From an uncultured Christensenellaceae bacterium (GTDB taxonomy: Bacteria > Bacillota > Clostridia > Christensenellales > Borkfalkiaceae), in NCBI GenBank assembly GCA_910588615.1, contig CAJUOI010000045.1, forward strand, positions 1 through 7,028: DNA of 7,028 nucleotides. Direction: 5' to 3'. Both the position numbers and the translations under genes were made by a program. The notes beneath the pieces were generated by a model. It made no database searches and had not been told where the DNA came from. It was given only the letters and a program-made list of their open reading frames with translations. Positions 1-5,910 of this stretch are shown piece by piece; position 1 is the first letter of the stretch; each line of letters opens with the position of its first letter.

Positions 1-234
1 TTACATTTATACTTTCAGTTGTGCATATCCAACCTAATATAAATTTCAATTTAGCGAAGCATAAAATTACAATATAAAACCGCCGATAGAGCAATCAAGA
101 TCTATCGGCGGTTGCCGTTATTTAGGTTTATGATCTTCGGCGCAACCTTTCCACATTATCTTTATGTAAAGACTATTCTATGTAAAAACCGAATGTGGTT
201 CCGTTTGAGTTCTTTGAATACTGCGTATAGAAAA
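1..234. other. Left-edge intergenic region without a recognisable gene
   Basis: I see no credible coding frame here; the stretch is AT-rich and broken by stops on both strands. It holds the perfect hairpin at 78-113, annotated separately. It also holds a 7-bp inverted pair CCACATT (151-157) and AATGTGG (192-198), which encloses a small CTTTA/TAAAG hairpin (160-171), and a direct repeat TATGTAAA at 163-170 and 179-186. These could be folded RNA or the decayed end of a neighbouring gene outside the window. Nothing here matches an RNA family I can name. Confidence 0.5.
78..113. terminator. Perfect 13-bp hairpin, probable terminator
   Basis: AACCGCCGATAGA (78-90) pairs perfectly with TCTATCGGCGGTT (101-113) across a 10-nt loop. 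Read on the minus strand the stem runs into TTTTATATTG, a fair U-rich tail. On the plus strand the tail is TTGCCGTTATTT, which is weaker. It may end transcription arriving from the left, back up the leftward terminator at 231-254, or act in both directions. The orientation is uncertain because no gene touches it inside the window. Confidence 0.5.
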
Positions 235-354
235 AAGCCCCGAATCACGGGGCTACAAACGATATAAAAACAAAAGTTACCCTTCTTCCTCCTTTTTGCG
301 CTCCTGCCACTTCTTCATCATACTCCAATGGATAAACCCGTAGATACTGCGTAT
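218..354. repeat. 11-bp direct repeat ATACTGCGTAT, two copies
   Basis: ATACTGCGTAT occurs exactly at 218-228 and 344-354. The unit is itself a near-palindrome (ATAC-TGC-GTAT). The right copy sits on the junction where the two halves of the broken pnuC relic meet; the left copy lies just beyond that gene's terminator. Both copies are visible directly. A role in the rearrangement is inference. Confidence 0.6.
231..254 (-). terminator. Rho-independent terminator of the pnuC relic
   Basis: On the minus strand AGCCCCG pairs with CGGGGCT (7 bp, 5-nt loop) and is followed directly by a run of T. This is a textbook intrinsic terminator acting leftward. It begins 22 bp past the TAA stop at 277-279 that ends the C-terminal PnuC frame, which supports that frame as the original gene end. 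Read rightward the stem has no U tract, so it is one-directional. Confidence 0.85.
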
Positions 355-448
355 TGCGGAAGGCAAAGAAACTTACGGTTACGGACGCGACGCTTGCGCC
401 CCAGATAACCCACTCGACCGGCGCAATGCTTTTTAAAAACCTTTTCAT
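277..448 (-). pseudogene. pnuC: Internally deleted, frameshifted PnuC-type nicotinamide riboside transporter relic
   Basis: PnuC proteins are membrane transporters of roughly 200-250 residues that bring nicotinamide riboside (or related vitamins) into the cell for NAD synthesis. From the ATG at 448 the frame reads MKRFLKSIAPVEWVIWGASV and on to SFFAFRNTQYL, matching the usual PnuC N-terminus (charged start, E-W-x-x-W, first membrane helix, G/R-N-T-x-Y-L). Downstream, in a different frame ending at the TAA at 277-279, the DNA encodes SIYGFIHWSMMKKWQERKKE, matching the family's C-terminal Y-G-F-I-N-W-x-x-M-x-K signature. The halves meet near 344-354, so nearly all the central membrane helices are gone and the frame shifts. 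A GGAG ribosome binding site at 457-454, 5 nt from the ATG, fixes the start. Promoter and terminator are still present. The family call rests on remembered motifs. A short single-helix peptide from the first frame, ending in the terminator region, could still be made. Confidence 0.68.
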
Positions 449-453
449 GATTT

Positions 454-457
454 CTCC
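454..457 (-). promoter_or_regulatory. Ribosome binding site of the pnuC relic
   Basis: GGAG on the minus strand lies 5 nt before the ATG at 448. It favours this start over the longer upstream extension of the same frame, which begins at 523 and would cross the leader hairpin. Confidence 0.65.
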
Positions 458-473
458 GAAAAAAAACGACACC

Positions 474-509
474 TTGCTTATATCTTCCAAGACCTGACGA
501 TATAAGTAA
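474..509 (-). promoter_or_regulatory. Leader hairpin upstream of the pnuC relic
   Basis: On the minus strand TTACTTATATC (509-499) pairs with GATATAAGCAA (484-474), an 11-bp stem with one G-U wobble and a 14-nt loop. It lies in a ~140-nt leader and is followed after about 12 nt by a T-run and then the ribosome binding site. A leader of this length before a vitamin transporter gene could hold a riboswitch or attenuator. I do not recognise the conserved core of any known class in it. Confidence 0.4.
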
Positions 510-545
510 AATGCCGTTTGCATTTGCAGACACTCGGTAGCGCCT

Positions 546-559
546 GCGAATCGATTCGC
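546..559. repeat. 14-bp perfect palindrome GCGAATCGATTCGC
   Basis: GCGAATC is followed immediately by its reverse complement GATTCGC with no spacer. It lies within the early transcribed leader of the pnuC relic. A spacerless palindrome is a better protein-binding site than an RNA hairpin. No regulator can be assigned. Confidence 0.5.
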
Positions 560-561
560 TT

Positions 562-610
562 TTTTCCTATTATATATTTTCCTATTATATAATGGTTATA
601 TAATAGAAAA
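562..610. repeat. AT-rich tandem repeat plus inverted copy, candidate operator
   Basis: TTTTCCTATTATATA occurs twice back to back (562-576 and 577-591). An inverted, slightly altered copy follows at 596-610. The second and third copies form a palindrome with 11-bp arms, CTATTATATAA (582-592) and TTATATAATAG (596-606), around TGG. The palindrome covers the -10 box and likely start site of the leftward promoter, as expected of a repressor site. It lies about 100 bp upstream of the rightward promoter start. The repeats also create several TATAAT-like hexamers on both strands. Confidence 0.55.
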
Positions 611-623
611 TCCGCAAAGTCAA
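595..623 (-). promoter_or_regulatory. Sigma-A-type promoter of the pnuC relic
   Basis: On the minus strand TTGACT (623-618) and TATAAC (600-595) are separated by 17 bp, giving transcription leftward from about 588. Both boxes are one mismatch from consensus. The -10 box falls inside the 582-606 palindrome. Confidence 0.55.
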
Positions 624-675
624 CGTTTTTTATCGTTTTTCCTTGCAGAAACGGTAACTTTTTATTATTTCGCTA

Positions 676-704
676 TTGACTTTCGTGAAAAAATTCGTTA
701 TAAT
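676..704 (+). promoter_or_regulatory. Strong sigma-A promoter of the pyruvate:ferredoxin oxidoreductase gene
   Basis: TTGACT (676-681) and a perfect TATAAT (699-704) are separated by 17 bp, predicting a start near 711 and a ~68-nt leader. Such a near-consensus promoter suits an abundant central-metabolism enzyme. I looked for a Rex-type TTGTTAA/TTAACAA operator and saw none. Confidence 0.8.
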
Positions 705-712
705 AAAAAGGA

Positions 713-738
713 CGCGGGACAAGCGTTGTTTTTCCGCG
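713..738 (+). promoter_or_regulatory. GC-rich hairpin at the 5' end of the oxidoreductase mRNA
   Basis: CGCGGGA (713-719) can pair with TTTCCGCG (732-738 portion), closed by five GC pairs, with the small CAA/TTG fold of CAAGCGTTG inside. It sits almost at the predicted mRNA 5' end and is followed by an A-rich stretch, not a U tract. It looks more like a 5' stabilising structure than a terminator. The fold is read by eye. Confidence 0.4.
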
Positions 739-766
739 CGAAAAAAATTTGTAAAATTATATTTTT

Positions 767-771
767 GGAGG
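767..771 (+). promoter_or_regulatory. Ribosome binding site deciding the oxidoreductase start
   Basis: GGAGG lies 7 nt before the ATG at 779, an ideal distance. It rules out the in-frame TTG at 776 (too close) and the ATG at 788 (16 nt away). Confidence 0.85.
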
Positions 772-778
772 TTGTTTG

Positions 779-3700
779 ATGACTAAGATGACCATTGACG
801 GCAATACCGCCGCAAGCCACGTTGCTTATGCATTCAGCGAAGTGGCTGCCATCTATCCTATCACCCCTTCGTCCCCCATGGCGGAATCGGCGGACGAGTG
901 GGCGACGCAAGGCCGCGTAAACATGTGGGGACAAAAGCTCCGCATTGCAGAAATGCAATCGGAAGGCGGCGCAGCGGGCGCCGTTCACGGCTCCCTTTCC
1001 GCGGGCGCGCTTACCACGACGTACACCGCTTCTCAGGGACTTCTTTTGATGATTCCCAATATGTACAAAATTTCGGGTGAGCTGCTTCCGATGGTCATGC
1101 ACGTATCGGCGCGCGCACTTGCAGCGCACTCCCTCAACATCTTCGGCGACCACGCCGACGTTATGGCTTGCCGCCAAACGGGATTTGCGATGATCGCAAG
1201 CTGCTCCGTGCAGGAGGTTATGGATCTGGCGCTGGTTGCGCACCTTTCCACCCTCCGCTCTCGCGTTCCCTTCATCAGCTTTTTCGACGGCTTCCGTACC
1301 TCGCACGAGGTTTCCAAGATTGACGCCATCGACTACGACGAAATGAAGAAAATCTTCGACAAAAAGGGGCTTGCCAAAGACGTTGCCGAGTTCAAGGCAC
1401 GCGCGCTCAATCCCGAGCACCCCGTTCAGAAGGGTACGGCGCAGAACGGCGACACCTATTTCCAGAACAGGGAAACGGCAAACAATTACTACAACGCCAC
1501 GCCCGCCATCGTTCAGGAAATGATGGACGAGGTTTCCGCTCTCACGGGCAGAAACTACCACCTCTTCGACTACGTCGGTCATCCCAAGGCGGAAGAGGTT
1601 ATCGTTATTATGGGTTCGGGTGCGGAAACTGTGGAAGAGAGCATCAACAAGCTCAACGCGCAGGGCAAGAAATACGGTTTGATCAAGGTCCGCCTCTACC
1701 GCCCCTTCGTTACAGACGCGTTTATTGCAGCAATTCCCAAAACCTGCACAAAAATCGCCGTTCTCGACAGAACGAAAGAGCCCGGCTCCCTCGGCGAGCC
1801 TCTCTATCTCGACGTGTGCACGGCATTGCTTGAAAAGGGCTTGAAGAACATCGACGTCGTCGGCGGCAGATACGGCTTGGGCTCCAAGGAATTCAACCCC
1901 TCGATGGTGCTTTCCGTATACAAGAATCTCGAAGCGAAGCAGCCGAAGAATCACTTCACCGTCGGAATCTACGAGGACGTTACAAACACCTCCCTCGACT
2001 TCTCCGAAAAGTTCGACGCCGCTCCCGCAGGCTCCACTTCCTGTAAATTCTATGGGCTCGGCTCGGACGGCACGGTCGGCGCGAACAAGAACTCCATCAA
2101 AATCATCGGCGACCACACCGATATGTACGCACAGGCGTATTTCTTCTACGACTCCAAGAAATCGGGCGGCATTACCGTTTCGCACCTTCGTTTCGGTAAA
2201 ACCCCCATTCAGAGCGAATATCTCATCGACGCGGCGGACTTCATCGCCTGCCATAACCCTTCGTACGTCATCCGTTACGATATGGTAAGCGATTTGAAGG
2301 AAGGCGGCGCATTCCTGTTGAACGCGCCTTGGACGAGCGTGGAAGAGTTAAACAAAAACCTGCCTGCAAAAGTAAAGAACGCCCTTGCCAAGAAGAAGGC
2401 TAAGCTCTACGTGATCGACGCAATTTCGATTGCCGCAAAACTCGGCTTGCGCGGCAGAACGAACACTATTTTGCAGTCGGCATTCTTCCTCATTAACGAG
2501 CAGATCATGCCCTACGCCGAAGCCGTTGAGCTCATGAAGAAAATGGCGTACAAGTCCTTTGCAAGAAAGGGCGATGCAATCGTCCAGATGAACTACAATG
2601 CGATCGACTCCGCTAAGGAAAACCTCGTTAAGATCGACATCCCCGCAAATTGGGCGACCACGAAGGAAGGCGCGGACATGATCTCGCTTGCCGACAACGA
2701 TTATTTCAGAAAGGTCGTTGCTCCCATTCTCGCACTGGAAGGCGACAAGCTCCCCTCCTCCGCGTTCAACGCAGACGGTTCCGTTCCTACGGGCACCACG
2801 AAGTACGAGAAGCGCGGCGTTGCCGTTATGGTTCCCAAGTGGATCAAGGAAAACTGCATCCAGTGCAACCAGTGCGCGTTCGTATGCCCTCACGCATGCA
2901 TCCGTCCCGCCCTTGTTAAAGTCGGCGAGAACAAACCCGCAGGATTCGAAACGAAGCCCGCTACGGGCATTGCCGGTTACGAATACCGTATGCAGGTCAG
3001 CCCGCTCGATTGTATGGGGTGCGGTGTCTGTGCGGAAGTCTGTCCCGGCATGAAGGGCAACAAGGCTCTCGTCATGACCCCGTTTGCAGAACTCGAGGCC
3101 GAGGAAGCAAAGAATTGGGAATACGCGGTAGACCTGCCCGAAGCAGACCTCAAGGACGTGAAGATGGCGGACGTAAAGAAATCGCAGTTCACTCCTTCAC
3201 TCTTCGAATTCTCGGGTGCGTGCGCAGGCTGCGGCGAAACGCCTTACGTCAAGGTCGTAACCCAACTCTTCGGCGACAGAATGATCGTTGCAAACGCTAC
3301 GGGTTGTTCCTCCATTTACGGCGGCTCCTCCCCTACCTGCCCCTACACCACCAACAAGCAGGGACACGGCCCCGCTTGGGCGAACTCCCTGTTCGAAGAC
3401 AACGCGGAGTTCGGCTACGGTATGCAGCTTGCGTACAAGGCTCGCCGCGCGACCCTGAAAGAAAAGATTGAAAAGCTCGCCGACCTTTGGACGGAATGGG
3501 CGGAAGGAAAAGCTGCTTGCCAAGCGTGGATCAACGGTATGGACGACGCCGAAACAAGCAAGACCGCAGCTGCCGCACTTTTAAAATGTATTGAAGAATG
3601 CAAGGATTGCGGTTGTGAATGCGACGCGCTTGAAAAAGAAATTTACGCAGACAAAGACTGCCTCGTCAAGAAGTCCTTCTGGATCATCGGCGGCGACGGC

Positions 3701-4315
3701 TGGGCTTACGATATCGGTTACGGCGGACTCGACCACGTGCTCGCCAGCGGCGAAGACGTAAACGTGCTCGTCCTCGATACCGAAGTTTACTCCAATACGG
3801 GCGGACAAGCAAGTAAGTCCACCCCTATCGGCGCAGTTGCGAAGTTCGCGGCAAGCGGCAAGCGCGTAAAGAAAAAGGATCTGGGCATGATTGCGGCAAG
3901 CTACGGCTACGTCTACGTTGCGCAGTGCGCAATGGGTGCGGACAAGGCTCAGCTTGTGAAAGCGCTCAAAGAAGCGGAAGCTTATAACGGACCTTCGCTG
4001 ATCATCTGCTACGCTCCCTGCATCAACCACGGTATCAACATGACCAAGTCGCAGGCAGAAGAGAAATCGGCGGTCGATTGCGGATATTGGCAGCTCTACC
4101 GTTACAATCCCGAGCTTGCCGATAAGGGCGAGAATCCTTTCACCCTCGACAGCAAAGACCCGACGGGCGACTATCAGGCGTTCATCTTGGGTGAAACGCG
4201 TTACGCTTCGTTGAAAAAGACCCAGCCCGAGGTTGCGGAAGAGCTCTTCAAGAAGACGGAAGAAAGCTCGAAACAGCGTCTTGCCGGTTATAAGAAGATG
4301 GCAGGCAAAGACTGA
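779..4315 (+). CDS. nifJ: Pyruvate:ferredoxin (flavodoxin) oxidoreductase, single-chain homodimeric type
   Basis: This cytoplasmic enzyme converts pyruvate and CoA to acetyl-CoA and CO2 and passes two electrons to ferredoxin or flavodoxin; it uses thiamine diphosphate (TPP). The 1178-residue length fits the fused form. Domain order: pyruvate/TPP pyrimidine domain (~1-250) with YPITPSSPMAE at 26-36, E62 of MQSE and R112 of SARAL at the catalytic Glu and pyruvate-binding Arg; domains II and III (~260-610); EKR linker (~615-680). Two 4Fe-4S motifs follow (C693-x2-C-x2-C-x3-C703; C745-x2-C-x2-C-x3-C755). The TPP domain has GGDG at 971-974 and N1006 of YSNTGG. The proximal cluster ligands are probably C815, C818, C843 and C1081. 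All key residues are present. A cysteine-rich stretch (C937, C941, C944, C946, C948, C961) precedes the TPP motif and is not a catalytic feature I know. The gene has its own strong promoter and is followed by a terminator, so it is probably mostly monocistronic. Confidence 0.97.
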   Translation: MTKMTIDGNTAASHVAYAFSEVAAIYPITPSSPMAESADEWATQGRVNMWGQKLRIAEMQSEGGAAGAVHGSLSAGALTTTYTASQGLLLMIPNMYKISGELLPMVMHVSARALAAHSLNIFGDHADVMACRQTGFAMIASCSVQEVMDLALVAHLSTLRSRVPFISFFDGFRTSHEVSKIDAIDYDEMKKIFDKKGLAKDVAEFKARALNPEHPVQKGTAQNGDTYFQNRETANNYYNATPAIVQEMMDEVSALTGRNYHLFDYVGHPKAEEVIVIMGSGAETVEESINKLNAQGKKYGLIKVRLYRPFVTDAFIAAIPKTCTKIAVLDRTKEPGSLGEPLYLDVCTALLEKGLKNIDVVGGRYGLGSKEFNPSMVLSVYKNLEAKQPKNHFTVGIYEDVTNTSLDFSEKFDAAPAGSTSCKFYGLGSDGTVGANKNSIKIIGDHTDMYAQAYFFYDSKKSGGITVSHLRFGKTPIQSEYLIDAADFIACHNPSYVIRYDMVSDLKEGGAFLLNAPWTSVEELNKNLPAKVKNALAKKKAKLYVIDAISIAAKLGLRGRTNTILQSAFFLINEQIMPYAEAVELMKKMAYKSFARKGDAIVQMNYNAIDSAKENLVKIDIPANWATTKEGADMISLADNDYFRKVVAPILALEGDKLPSSAFNADGSVPTGTTKYEKRGVAVMVPKWIKENCIQCNQCAFVCPHACIRPALVKVGENKPAGFETKPATGIAGYEYRMQVSPLDCMGCGVCAEVCPGMKGNKALVMTPFAELEAEEAKNWEYAVDLPEADLKDVKMADVKKSQFTPSLFEFSGACAGCGETPYVKVVTQLFGDRMIVANATGCSSIYGGSSPTCPYTTNKQGHGPAWANSLFEDNAEFGYGMQLAYKARRATLKEKIEKLADLWTEWAEGKAACQAWINGMDDAETSKTAAAALLKCIEECKDCGCECDALEKEIYADKDCLVKKSFWIIGGDGWAYDIGYGGLDHVLASGEDVNVLVLDTEVYSNTGGQASKSTPIGAVAKFAASGKRVKKKDLGMIAASYGYVYVAQCAMGADKAQLVKALKEAEAYNGPSLIICYAPCINHGINMTKSQAEEKSAVDCGYWQLYRYNPELADKGENPFTLDSKDPTGDYQAFILGETRYASLKKTQPEVAEELFKKTEESSKQRLAGYKKMAGKD

Positions 4316-4330
4316 TCGTTGGTAAAACCG

Positions 4331-4365
4331 AAAAAAAGCAGGATTGTTCTCAATCCTGCTTTTTT
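4331..4365 (+). terminator. Intrinsic terminator after the oxidoreductase gene
   Basis: GCAGGATTG (4338-4346) pairs perfectly with CAATCCTGC (4351-4359) around TTCT. It is flanked by seven A and six T, so the stem can extend further and can work in both directions. It begins 15 bp after the TGA stop and ends 22 bp before the next gene's ATG. No convincing promoter lies between, so the next gene may depend on read-through. Confidence 0.88.
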
Positions 4366-4376
4366 GAGATTTGTAA

Positions 4377-4382
4377 AAGGAG
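4377..4382 (+). promoter_or_regulatory. Ribosome binding site of the flavoprotein gene
   Basis: AAGGAG lies 5 nt before the ATG at 4388. It fixes this start and excludes an in-frame extension back to 4319 that would run through the terminator. Confidence 0.85.
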
Positions 4383-4387
4383 AAAAA

Positions 4388-5017
4388 ATGAAAGTTTTAT
4401 TGTTTAACGGAAGTCCCCGCGCCAACGGCTGCACTTTTACCGCCCTTACGAAAATTGCAAAGACGCTGAACGCGGAAGGAATCGAAACTGAAATTCTGCA
4501 GAGCGGCAGTAAACCCGTACGCGACTGTATCGGTTGTAGCGGATGCCGCGGCGCAAACGGCGGAAAATGCGTGTTCGGCGACGACTGTGTCAACGAATGG
4601 ATCGAGAAAGCAAAGCAGGCGGACGGTTTCGTGTTTGGCACGCCCGTTTACTACGCGCACCCCTCGGGACGCATTCTTTCGTTGATGGACAGACTGTTCT
4701 ATGCCGGCGGAGCGGAGTTTCAGCACAAACCCGCGTCGGTCATCGCCTCCGCACGGCGCGCAGGCACAACGGCTACGCTTGACGCCGTCTGCAAGCATTT
4801 GACCATATCGCAGATGCCCGTGGTTTCATCTACGTATTGGAACATGATCCACGGCACCGCACCGGAAGAGACCGTGCAGGATTTGGAAGGAATGCAGACG
4901 ATGCAAAATCTTGCAATTAACATGGCTTGGATTTTAAAGTGCATCGAAGCGGGCAAGAGAGCAGGAATTGCCGTGCCGGAAACGAAAAAAAACGTAAAAA
5001 TGAATTTCATTCATTAA
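4388..5017 (+). CDS. Iron-sulfur flavoprotein-like NAD(P)H/ferredoxin-linked FMN oxidoreductase
   Basis: This 209-residue cytoplasmic protein has the flavodoxin fold of the NADPH-dependent FMN reductase family. The N-terminus MKVLLFNGSPRANGCT has the first beta strand and the GSPRxNG(x)T loop that binds FMN phosphate (residues 8-16). C47-x2-C50-x2-C53-x7-C61 fits the compact C-x2-C-x2-C-x4-7-C motif known from iron-sulfur flavoproteins, where it holds a 4Fe-4S cluster next to FMN and takes electrons from ferredoxin. C67 lies nearby. GTPVYYAHPSG and LMDRLFYAGG (about 81-116) match the second flavin-binding loop. The middle and C-terminal half look typical, with no signal peptide or membrane segment. 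It follows the pyruvate:ferredoxin oxidoreductase on the same strand but behind a terminator, so a shared ferredoxin pool is plausible and unproven. Many relatives are annotated only as flavodoxin family protein; the true substrate is unknown. Confidence 0.82.
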   Translation: MKVLLFNGSPRANGCTFTALTKIAKTLNAEGIETEILQSGSKPVRDCIGCSGCRGANGGKCVFGDDCVNEWIEKAKQADGFVFGTPVYYAHPSGRILSLMDRLFYAGGAEFQHKPASVIASARRAGTTATLDAVCKHLTISQMPVVSSTYWNMIHGTAPEETVQDLEGMQTMQNLAINMAWILKCIEAGKRAGIAVPETKKNVKMNFIH

Positions 5018-5024
5018 TAATTAA

Positions 5025-5065
5025 GATTAAGAAACGCCGCCCGTAACGGGCGGTGTTTCTTAATC
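5025..5065. terminator. Bidirectional terminator between convergent genes
   Basis: A 19-bp stem with a TAA loop forms between 5025-5043 and 5047-5065, with only one G-T wobble (5036/5054). The core is CCGCCCG/CGGGCGG and the base is GATTAAGAAAC/GTTTCTTAATC, so each strand reads a GC stem running into a T-rich arm. It starts 8 bp past the flavoprotein stop and also lies downstream of sigF from the other side. It fits as the shared terminator of both units. Confidence 0.85.
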
Positions 5066-5071
5066 CCAAAA

Positions 5072-5136
5072 GAATCTTCGCTACACTCTTAAGCACATCC
5101 ATCCGCCTATAGTCATTCAAAGCAAAACGAAGAATC
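5072..5136. repeat. Short non-coding block with imperfect terminal inverted repeats, possible dispersed repeat
   Basis: GAATCTTCG (5072-5080) and CGAAGAATC (5128-5136) are inverted copies with one mismatch, bounding 65 bp with no open frame. On the minus strand the right end reads GATTCTTCG then TTTTGCTTTGAATGAC. That style (GATTCTTCG...GAATGAC) resembles small intergenic repeats I have seen in Firmicute genomes. Only one copy is in the window, so mobility or repetition is inference. Confidence 0.35.
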
Positions 5137-5140
5137 CCGT

Positions 5141-5179
5141 GTTCGAATCCCCCTCTGCTAAACCAAAGTGGATTCGAAC
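5141..5179. repeat. 10-bp inverted repeat resembling two facing tRNA T-arms
   Basis: GTTCGAATCC (5141-5150) and GGATTCGAAC (5170-5179) are perfect inverted copies 19 bp apart. Each contains the tRNA T-loop core TTCGAA. On the plus strand a CTCTGCTAAACCA tail follows, like a tRNA acceptor end. No cloverleaf forms: the T-stem pairs poorly (CCGTG against CCCCC) and no matching acceptor strand lies upstream. It may be a tRNA-derived relic or part of the adjacent repeat-like block. Confidence 0.4.
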
Positions 5180-5187
5180 CTCCGCTC

Positions 5188-5910
5188 TTACGCGAATTCT
5201 TTTTTAAAGTCTTTTAAAATACGGCTTTCGATGCGGGAAATCTGCACCTGTGAAACACCGATCGCCTTGGCGACCTCGCTCTGCGTCATATCGCGGAAAT
5301 AGCGCAAAATCACGATTTTTCGTTCCCGCTCGGGCAGCTTTGCAATGGCGGCTTTCAGTACCATACGGTCGATAAGCTCGTCCTGATTATCCTTCGACGG
5401 CAACTTCTCTTCAAGCGTCGTCGACTTTTCATCCTTATACTCTCCTTGTTCGTAGATAGATACAGGCATACGGGAGGAGCCGAGCGTAAACACCACTTCT
5501 CCCTCGTCCATGGAAAACGCCGCCGCAAGCTCTTTCACCGAAGGCTGTACCCCGTGCGCGGCGGAATAATTTTCGATGTAGCGATTGAGTTCCCGCGCCG
5601 TCTTTTTAATGGCGCGCGACACCTTGACACTGCCGTCATCTCGCAGAAAACGCTTTATCTCTCCCGCAATCATCGGCACGGCATAGGTAGAAAAGCGCAC
5701 ACCAAAGCTCTCGTCGAAGCCCGCAATTGCCTTTAAAAAGCCCATGCTCGACAGTTGGAATAAATCGTCGTATTCCACACCTTTATTAAGATAGCGTTTT
5801 AGTATACTCTTTAAAAGGGAGGTGTTGTGGGTAAGTAACGTTTCCTTTGCCTCGTTGTCCCCCGCCTTTGCGCGGCGCAGAAGCGCAAGCGTCTCCTTTT
5901 CATCGAGCAT
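5188..5910 (-). CDS. sigF: Forespore-specific RNA polymerase sigma factor SigF
   Basis: SigF is the first compartment-specific sigma factor of sporulation. It directs RNA polymerase in the forespore once released from SpoIIAB. The 240-residue product has a complete sigma-70-type layout. Region 2 lies at about 28-92 (EYDDLFQLSSMGFLKAI, then FSTYAVPMIAGEIKRFLRDD at 73-92). Region 3 is around 93-165 (VKVSRAIKK onward). Region 4 is around 185-240, with LPERERKIVILRYF and the helix-turn-helix TQSEVAKAIGVSQVQISRIE at 209-228. SigG is closely similar, but position as third gene after spoIIAA and spoIIAB identifies SigF. Its ATG overlaps the end of spoIIAB by 11 bp and only a weak AAGGCGGAAG precedes it, so translational coupling is likely. 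It is slightly shorter at the N-terminus than the Bacillus protein. No spoVA genes follow; the operon ends at the convergent terminator. Confidence 0.95.
   Translation of the reverse strand: MLDEKETLALLRRAKAGDNEAKETLLTHNTSLLKSILKRYLNKGVEYDDLFQLSSMGFLKAIAGFDESFGVRFSTYAVPMIAGEIKRFLRDDGSVKVSRAIKKTARELNRYIENYSAAHGVQPSVKELAAAFSMDEGEVVFTLGSSRMPVSIYEQGEYKDEKSTTLEEKLPSKDNQDELIDRMVLKAAIAKLPERERKIVILRYFRDMTQSEVAKAIGVSQVQISRIESRILKDFKKEFA

Noticed and set aside
245..523. 92-residue minus-strand protein read straight through from 523
   Set aside because: The part before 448 lacks family similarity and overlaps the leader hairpin. After about position 350 the frame departs from the PnuC-like frame and runs into the terminator hairpin, so it is better read as a broken gene.
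698..2254. 518-codon open frame on the minus strand, opposite the oxidoreductase gene
   Set aside because: It is antisense to a certain gene with full motif conservation, matches no family I know, and runs into the promoter region. Long antisense frames arise from the biased codon use of the plus-strand gene.
2348..2893. 181-codon minus-strand frame and other 60-150-codon frames within 779-4315
   Set aside because: All are shadows of the oxidoreductase gene, without ribosome binding sites or recognisable domains.
4319..4387. N-terminal extension of the flavoprotein frame back to 4319
   Set aside because: It would translate through the intrinsic terminator. A good ribosome binding site and the conserved MKVLLFNGSPR start place the true ATG at 4388.
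5080..5165. Possible tRNA gene ending in TTCGAATCC...CTAAACCA
   Set aside because: The T-stem does not pair, the CCA is out of register with the acceptor, and no D-arm, anticodon arm or 5' acceptor strand can be drawn.
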